DNA of 38,900 nt, taken from positions 3,415,087 to 3,453,986 of the forward strand of contig NZ_JXCJ01000001.1 of NCBI RefSeq assembly GCF_000832015.1, in the 5' to 3' direction. This DNA comes from Gilvimarinus agarilyticus (GTDB lineage: Bacteria > Pseudomonadota > Gammaproteobacteria > Pseudomonadales > Cellvibrionaceae). The position numbers were made by a program, and so were the translations under genes. The notes below the pieces were generated by a model. It had not been told where the DNA came from. It saw only the letters and a list, made by a program, of their open reading frames with translations, and did no database searches. This document shows, in pieces, positions 9,601 through 18,600 of the stretch (positions within the stretch are counted from its first letter, which is position 1; each line of letters begins with the position of its first letter).

Positions 9601-12600
9601 TTGCTGCTCGTCACCTTCATCGAGCGGATCAAACGCGGTGCCTGGATCAAAGACAAAGGTACCGTCTTTACTAAAGGTAATGGTGCCGCCTTGCAGGCCG
9701 CTGGAATCTACCAAGCTATACCCCACCACGGAACCATCTACGTCAAAACCATCGGGTACCGTGCCAGTAATAACGGAGTTTTCTCCTGTTTCCATTTGAT
9801 TGCAGGGAATATCGTAAACCACGGGTATATCGTTGGTACCGATAATCTTTATGGTTACATCATCGCCGCCGTTGCCAGAGGGAATATTCACCACAACTTC
9901 ATCGCCGGGTGCCAGCGGATCGGCCGCTGTCGGGTCTAGCTCGTAAGACCAGGTACCGTCGGAGTTTACCGTTAAAGTACCGTAACCTAAGCCATCGTCG
10001 TACTGGCCAGGTGTGTAGTTGTCCAGTGGCCCACCGCTCACAGAACTGGGAACGTTGACTTCGATAATTTCGGCGTAGTTGTCGTCACCTTCGCCATCAC
10101 TGAACCCCTCGACAGTAATGGTAACGGAGCCAACCTGAGAACCTGCGCCATGACTATCAAACGCCCGATAGGTAAACGTGGCCTGGCCCGTCTCCCCATC
10201 TTCAAGGTCGTCAAACTGAAAACCCGGATCGACACTAAAAGTGCCATCGGTATTAAAGATGAGTGAGCCCGGACTAAATTCCGAGTCGTCGAGCAGCACG
10301 TAACCGGCGATGGAGTCATCGGCATCCACATCAGTAGCAGGCGACAGTGACTGATTGCTCAGCAGGTCTTCTTCATTAACGCTATAGCTGATTTGCTCTT
10401 GAGTCAGTATAGGGGCGTCATTGCTGCCGGTAATGTTAATTGTTAGAGGCGCTGTTGTGCCATCACCAGAAGATAATTCCACGGCAAAGACGTCGGTGAC
10501 CTTATCACCGAGGTCGAGCTCATCAGTGGCTTGCGCGGCGTTATCCAGCGTGTAGGTCCAGCTACCATCGGCGGCGACGACTACAGAGCCATAGGTACCT
10601 TGCAGAGTTTGGCCGCTCCCCGTTGGCCCAAATGCCAGCGTGGGGTCATCTACGTCGGTCGCCACCAATTTGCCAGATACGGTGTCGCTGGCCGCATCTT
10701 CAGTAATTTCAGCACTGGAACCCTGCACCACTGGCGGGTTATCGACACCGACCACAGTAATCGTCACGGTACCCCGAGTCGCCACGGCACCGTTGTTATC
10801 GACCGCCGAGTACGTAAAGGTAACGTCGCGTTGTTCTCCCGCCGCCAAATCGTCAAAGTCGCCGTTGGGGTTGAACATAAATCCGCCGTTAGCGGCATCA
10901 AAGCTTAACTGCCCTTCCAACGTATCATCAACTAAAGCAAAGCCACTAATGGTGCCATCAATATCGGTCGCGCTAACCCCTTCACTCAGCACGCCATTCT
11001 CGGCCACATAAAAGGCTAAATCCGGTACCTCAGGAGCATCGTTAGTACCTAAAATATTAATGCTGATTGTGGTGGATAGATTATTATCCAGTGGTGTTTC
11101 GTCGCGACCATCGCCATTTAGCGCCACCGTGTAAGTCTCGGTGTGTACATCGCCCAAAGCAATGGCGTCGACAATTTCATTTTGATTAAGCTGGTAGTTC
11201 CAACTACCGTCACTGTTTACCGTCAATGTGCCGTAGTCCGATATATAGGTGTCGGCGATAAACTCAAGGTCCGGGTTGTCGACGTCGTAAGCATTGAGCG
11301 TACCAGCATCGCTAAGCAACACATCTTCACGCACTGTGCCGCTGCCGGCATTGACCACCGGGGCGTCGTCTACCCCATTGATGGTAACTGTAACTTGCGA
11401 GAAATCACTCGCACCGCCGTCATCGTCCACCGCGCGATAAGTAAAAACAAACTCTGTGCTATCACCAAGGGCGAGATAATCGTACGAGCCCACCGGATTT
11501 ACCGTATAGCTACCATCGGCATTAAAGGTCAATAAGCCCGCAGGCAAACTCGGACCACCAGCGGTGGTGTAGCTCACCACATTGCCATCGACATCATCGG
11601 CCGCAGGCACCTGCCCGCTTATCGCGTGGTCTTCATCAGTGACCACAAAATCTTCATACACATTCGGGGCGTCATTCGTCCCGTTGATGTTAATTCTGAT
11701 GTTTTGATCGTCCGTGGCACCCTGCGCATCGGTCGCCGTAACTGTGTAATCCAGTTGCAGGAGATCACCGTCGCCCAGATAATCAAAGGCGTCGTCAGCG
11801 CTTAAAAATTGCCAATTGATAGCACCGTTACCCGCACCGGCGGCAATAACGTCATCGGCATTCACACTCATCATGGCCAGCAACACAGCACTGGACATGT
11901 TGTTGCTATTGCCCGAGTGCACGGTAACAGCGCTAACACTGGCCGCCACGGTATCGGCCAAGTCCACGTCCGCTACACTCAGTGTACCGCCGACCGATAA
12001 CGCACTGTCAGTTTCAGTACGACTTGCCGAGGCTCTATCGTTTGGACCGACGGTAATATCCGGGGCATCGTTTTCCCCCGTAATGGTAATGTCGATATCG
12101 TGAGGCGTACCGTCAACCGAGTAGACCGTGTGGGTTTCAGTGAGCACCTCACCCTCGGCCAAAAACTGAACATCACTATTGGCTACCGTGTAGGTCCAGT
12201 CGCCAGCGGCATTAATCGTAAGGCTGCCCAGAGCGCCGCCGCTTGGCGTCGGCATGCGGCTGGCATCAATGACCGATTCGCTGTCATCAATGTCCGTCAC
12301 CTGTAAAGTGCCACTGGCGCTAATGGTGGGGTCGTCTTGATCCTCTACAACAGCGGTACTGTCATCGCCACTAAAGGTTGGGGTATCGTTTACACCTAAC
12401 ACTTCGATGGTAATAGTTGCCGGATCACTGTAGACAGTATTGCCGTCAAAGTCGGTGGCGGTATCGGTAGTAATGTAAGTAAAAGTGACCGTGGTGGATT
12501 GGCCTTGACGCAGAGATTCAAACTCACCATTGGTATCAAACAAATACGAGCCATCGGCGGAAAAGCTAAGTACCCCAGCGCTGACATCCTGCTGTAAAAT

Positions 12601-15600
12601 AAACCCGGTTGGGTCTAATGCGCTGTCGACATCAGTGGCTTGCGGCACACGATCATTAAGTGTTGAGTCTTCGTTTACTTGCACTGAGTCAGGATAAACA
12701 ATAGGTGGGTCATTAACGTTAATCAAGGTAACTTGAACACGCCCCAAGTCCACCCCGCCCTGTCCATCATCCGCTCTCACTATAAGCTGCCGTACGCCTA
12801 AATCGGGATCATCAATTGCACGAGTGACACTCATCTCGCCGGTCGCGGCGTCCATGGCAAACAGGCCGTCGTCATTTCCGTAAACAATCGAGTAGCTAAG
12901 AACGTCGCCGTCCGGGTCATCGGCCGCCACGATGGCCGTGCCCTGTACGACGCCCTCATACACTTCAAACTCGTACGTATCGTTATCGGTGCCTGTTGTT
13001 TCGTTGACAAAATCTGGCGCCGGATTGGTGACCGTCCAGGTAAAAAACTGTGAGACATTGGCTCCGGCGACATCGGTTGCTACCACTTCGACGGTGTAGG
13101 GGCTACCCACAGACGCATCGGCGGTTAGCGTGCCACTAATAACACCAGTGCCCGGGTCGATGCTTAACCCCGAAGGCAAATTAATAGCGCTAAAGCTAAG
13201 GCTATCGCCGGTATCAATATCGTCAAAACCGACGGCGGTGGCCACGTTAATAATCGTTTGCGCGTCTTCATTGGTCTGATCGGGCAACACGACGGGCGTA
13301 ACCACTGGCGTATCGTTAGTGCCGGTAATATCGATTGTCACGGTATGAGTGTCGCTAGCGCTTTGACTGTCTGTGGCCGCCACCTCGTAACTTAGTTGCA
13401 GCGTTTGGCCATCTGCTAAGTAGTCAAAAGACTCACCATTACTGGCAAAGCTCCACTGAATATCACCGGTGTCGCTCGAGCTTGAAATGGCATTGGCAGG
13501 AGCGACGCTAAACATCGCCAGTAATGCCGCGTTGCTAATTCCGCCGGCGTCACCGGCGGTAACCGCCACGGATAACACGCTCGGGCTTACCGTATCTCGC
13601 ACGTCCACATCGGTCACGCTTAAGGTACCGCTGGTGGCGATTGTGGTATCGGTCTCGGCAACAACACCGGCATCTGAGTCGCCGGCCTCAACACTTATTA
13701 CCGGGGCATCGTTGGCACCGGTAATACGCACTGCAATTTGATGGGTGTCGCCCGCTATTGTGGCAACCTGGAATATATCGATGGCCACCTGGCCCTCGGC
13801 CAAATACTGCACATCGGCATTGGCCACTTCATAGTTCCATAGGCCGGTGCTGGTGATGGTTAAACTGCCGCGCACGTTATTAAGCGGCATGACTGAGCCC
13901 GGGTCCATTTCCGACTGACTAAAATCGGGGTCAAAGCCTGTCAGCTGATCCGATGCTTGCAGCGTCTGCGTTGGCACGTCTACATCGACATCTTCAATCA
14001 CAGCACCGCGATCACCACCGGTAAATACTGGCTTGTCGTCGGTTCCGGTAATCGAGATCGTAACCGGGTGCTCTCCGATGGCGCCTTCACTATCGGTCAC
14101 TGTAACGGTATAGCGCAGCTCGATGGTGACCCCCTCCGGGATCTCGGTAAAATCTTCGCTGCCGCTATCAAAGCTCCAGGTAAAGCCGCCACTGGTGGAG
14201 CCGCTGGCAATAATATTGCCGGCGCTGACATCAAGCATCGCAAGAAACACGCTGTCATCAATATTGCTCGAGAAGCTCGGCTCTACCGCGGTGACCGCTA
14301 CGCTGGCAACATCGACTATATCGACGTCGTTGGCCGTTAATGTACCGCTAGCGGTTAGCCCGGCATCGGCCTCGACGAGATCGGCCGTGTCACTATCGCC
14401 AGCCTCGACACTAATGGTCGGGGCGTCGTTAGTACCGGTAATGGTGATATCAATGGTGTGCCCAGTGCCATCAAAACTGGTAACCACAAAGCTTTCCGGG
14501 CGTGTTTCGCCCTCGGCCAAATACTGTACATCGGCGTTGGCCAATGAGTAAGTCCAGCTGCCATCGGAATTAATGGCCAAGCTACCGAGCGCACCGGCAC
14601 TGGGTTGCGGCGCGATACTCGTATCGATCGTCGATTCGCCCGTGTCGGGATCGTTTACCAGCAATGTACCGGTCGCGGTTAAGGTGACCGGTGAGGCGTC
14701 TTCTACGACGCCTCCGGTGTCATCGCCGCCAAAGGTTGGTGTATCGTTAAGCCCAACAACCTCAATGGTGACGGTGGCAGGGGCACTGATAACGGGATTA
14801 CCACCTACATCGCTCACCGTATCGGTAGCGGTATACGTAAAGGTGACACTACGGGTGTCGCCGGCCGCCAAATCATCAAAGTCGCCATTGGTATTAAAGG
14901 TAAAGCTGCCGTCGGCGTTAAAAGTCAGCATCCCCTCAGAGACGTCATCCACTAGTAGATAACCACTCTGATCCACGGCACTGTCTACGTCCGTGGCAGG
15001 CGGCACACTGACGCCGGCAAGACTGCTATCTTCATCAACAACAAAGTTGGCATCCAACGCGACAGGAGGGTCATTCACGTTGAGCAAGTCTATGTTCACG
15101 GTGCCTGTATCGAGCCCCCCCTCTCCGTCATCCACCGTTACGGTCAGGGTGTAGCTGCCAAGTTCGGCATCGTCGATGGTTTGCCTCAGACGTATCGCAC
15201 CGGTTGCCGCATCGACGCTAAACAAACCAAAATCATCGCTAATCAGGGTATAGGTTAACGGCGCATCACCATCTGGGTCTGAGGCCCTCAAGGTGCCAAT
15301 AATCGTACCCGCGGTGGAGTTTTCGTCGGCGCTAAATGCGTAGGTATCGTCATCGTTACCCGAGGTTTCATTAATAAAATCTGGGGCCGGGTTGCCAACT
15401 ACCCAATCAAACGATTGGGTTACGCTTGCGCCAGAGGCATCGGTTGCCGTGACATCGACCGTAAAGGGGCTTTGCACTGACTGGCTGTGCTCGATCGTAC
15501 CGCTGATCACACCGGTGTTGGCGTCAATGGACAGCCCCTGTGGTAAACCGCTGGCACTAAAACTCAGCACATCACCGGTGTCTATATCGCTAAAGCCGAC

Positions 15601-18600
15601 ACTGACGTCCACGCCGGCAATCAGCTCGGCATCTTCACTGGTTTGGTCTGGCAGGGCCGTTGTTATCGTCGGGGTATCATTTGTGCCGGTAATGGTTATC
15701 ACCACCGGATGCGCGGTGCTCGCCCCGGGGTTATCGGTGGCCTGAACTTGATAGGTCAGCTCGAGCGTTTGCCCCACACCCAAGTAATCAAAAGCATCGT
15801 AGGCGCCGCTAAACTCCCACTGGATTTGGCCAGAGGCGCTACCGCTACTGATGACATCGCCGGTATCAACACTCAGCATGGCCAGTAAGGTGGCGGCATT
15901 TAAGGTGCCGGGGTCCCCACTACTAACGCTAACGGAGGTAACACTTGGGGCAACGGTATCAAGCAGGTCCACATCACTTACGCTTAACGTACCCGCAGCC
16001 GTAAGCGGCGCGGTAGTCTCGGTCTCGTCGATGGCCGCCGTGTCCGAGTCGCCTGTCGCCACGGTAATCTCGGGAGTGTCATTAACCCCGGCAATGGTGA
16101 CAGTAATATCGTGGGTGGTACCATCGACACTGGTCACGGTAAACACGTCGTCGCGCGTCTCTCCTACCGCCAAATATTGCACATCGGCGTTGGCCACCTG
16201 GTACTGCCAGGCGCCATTGGCATCAATACTTAACGAGCCCAATACACCCGTGCCGATGGGAGCAATGCTGGTGTCGATTTGCGATTCGCCATTGTCCAGA
16301 TCGACAACCTGTAAATCACCGCTGGCGCGAAGCTGCAGCGGCGCCGAATCCTCAACGACTGCTCCCGTGTCATCGCCCGAGAAGGTGGGGATATCATTAA
16401 TACCCGTCACCTCAATGGTGATGGTGGCAACATTACTGATAACCGTATTGCCGTTGATATCCGGCTCGGTATCGGTAGCCGTGTAGGTAAAGGTAACCGA
16501 GGTAGACTCACCCGCGGCCAAATCATCAAAGGCGCCGCTCGGGTCAAAGCTAAAGCTGCCATCGGCATTAAAAGTTAAAACGCCAGCGCTGACATCTCGC
16601 ACCAGGGCGTAACCGTTGGCGTCCACTGCACTATCGACGTCGGTAGCCGGCGGCACATTAACACCAGTTAACGCGGTGTCTTCATCGGTAATAAACTGAT
16701 CATCCAGAGCCACCGGCGGATCATTAATGTTGAGCAGCTCAATATTGACCACACCGGTGTCAGTGCCGCCCTCAAGGTCGTCCACCTCAATGCTTAGCGT
16801 GTACAGGCCAAGCTCCGGGTCATCGATGGTTTGCAGCAAGCGGATAGCGCCACTGCTGGCATCGAGCTCAAACAAGCCAAAATCATCACCTACAATGCGG
16901 TACTGCAGGGGCGTATCGCCATCGATGTCAAAGCCTCGCACCCGGCCAACGATGGTACCTGTGGGTGTATTTTCGTAGGCCGAGAACGCGTAGGTATCGT
17001 CATCCATGCCCGAGGTTTCTAAAATAAAATCGGGGGCGGGATTGGCAACCGTCCAGGTAAACGTCTGGGCGGTAGAGGCCAGCCCGTCTGTCGCATTAAC
17101 CGTAACGCTATAGGGGCTGGTAGTGGATGCGCTGTGATCGATGATGCCGCTAATGACTCCAGTGGCGGGGTCGATACTCAGCCCGGCCGGAAGGCCGGTG
17201 GCCGAAAAGCTCAAGACATCGGTGTTGTCGAGATCAGAAAAATTAGCGGAGACATCGAGCGAGATAATAGCCGAATCGAGCGAGCTTTGATCGGCTAAGG
17301 TAATTGAGGCGGGCGTATCGTTGCTGCCGTTAATGGTGATTGTAACCACGTGCTGGTCACGCCCGCCTGCACTGTCGATTACTCCCAGAGTATAGGCAAG
17401 CTCCAGGCTCTCACCGTCGTTGAGGTAATCGAAGGTCTGGCTGTTGCTGTTAAACTGCCAGTTAATCACACCACCATCACCACCACTGGCAATAATGTCG
17501 CTGGTATCGACGCTCATCATGGCCATCAGCTGCGCTGAACTCAAACCATTGGCATCGCCTGAGTTAACAACCACAGCACTCACGGCAGGCGCCACGGTAT
17601 CGGATAAATCGATGTCGGTAACACTTAAGGTGCCGTTGGTGGTCAACGGACTGTCGGTTTCCACTAGAGCCTCGGCATCGCTATCGCCGAGCGATACACT
17701 GATAACCGGCAAATCATTGGTGCCGGTTATATCCACCACAATGGCGTGTACTGCGCCGTCGACTGTGGTGACATTAAAAATATCCTGAGTAACTTCACGC
17801 GCCGACAAATACTGCACTACGGCATTATCAACCTGATAATCCCACACGCCGTTGGCCTGAATGGTGAGACTACCGTGCACCGTGCCAAAAGGTGCCGGTG
17901 GAATGCTGGTGTCGATTTGCGCCTGGCCGTAATCGACGTCAAAGCCGGTTAACTGATCGCTATAGTTGAGCGTATCTGCGGCCGTGTCGACCGCCACATC
18001 TTCGGTCACGGCGCCTGTGTCACCGCCGGTAAAAACGGGCTTATCGTTAGTGCCTATGATGTTGATATTAACGACGTGCTGATCGGTAGCGCCGCGGCTG
18101 TCGGTTAGCTCCACCGTGTACTGTAACCGCAAACGTGCGCCGCCCGGTAAAGCATCAAAAGTTTCGCTGCCACTATCAAAGGCCCAATTGATCACTCCAT
18201 CGGTCACGCCAGAGGCGATAACCGAACCGGCATCAACACTGAACATCGCTAAAAAAACGTCGGGATCAACATTAATTGGCAAGTTAAAAGTCACGCCGGT
18301 AACCGCTACCGAACCGACATCCCGGACATCTATGTCCGTTGCCGTCAGGGTGCCATTGCTGTTTAACGCTGCATCACCCTCAACCAAAATAACCGTGTCT
18401 TTATCTCGACCCACCACACTGATCTCTGGCGCATCATTGGTACCGCGAATAACTAGGGTGATGGGATGTTCGGTGCCATCAGCGGTAGTGACGATAAAAA
18501 ACTCTGTGCGCAGCTCGTTCTGCGCCAAATATTGCACATCGGCATTGGCAATGGTGTAAGTCCAGACACCGTCAGAGGCAATGGTAAAACTGCCCAACGC

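Noticed and set aside
15851-16486. 211-residue plus-strand ORF antisense to the giant adhesin (and similar ones at 2659-3204, 9442-9939 and 10640-11011)
   Set aside because: The repeated Asp/Gly/Thr/Ser-rich coding of the adhesins leaves long open frames on the other strand. These translations are low-complexity Ser/Val/Ala or irregular, show no domain, and have no convincing ribosome site.
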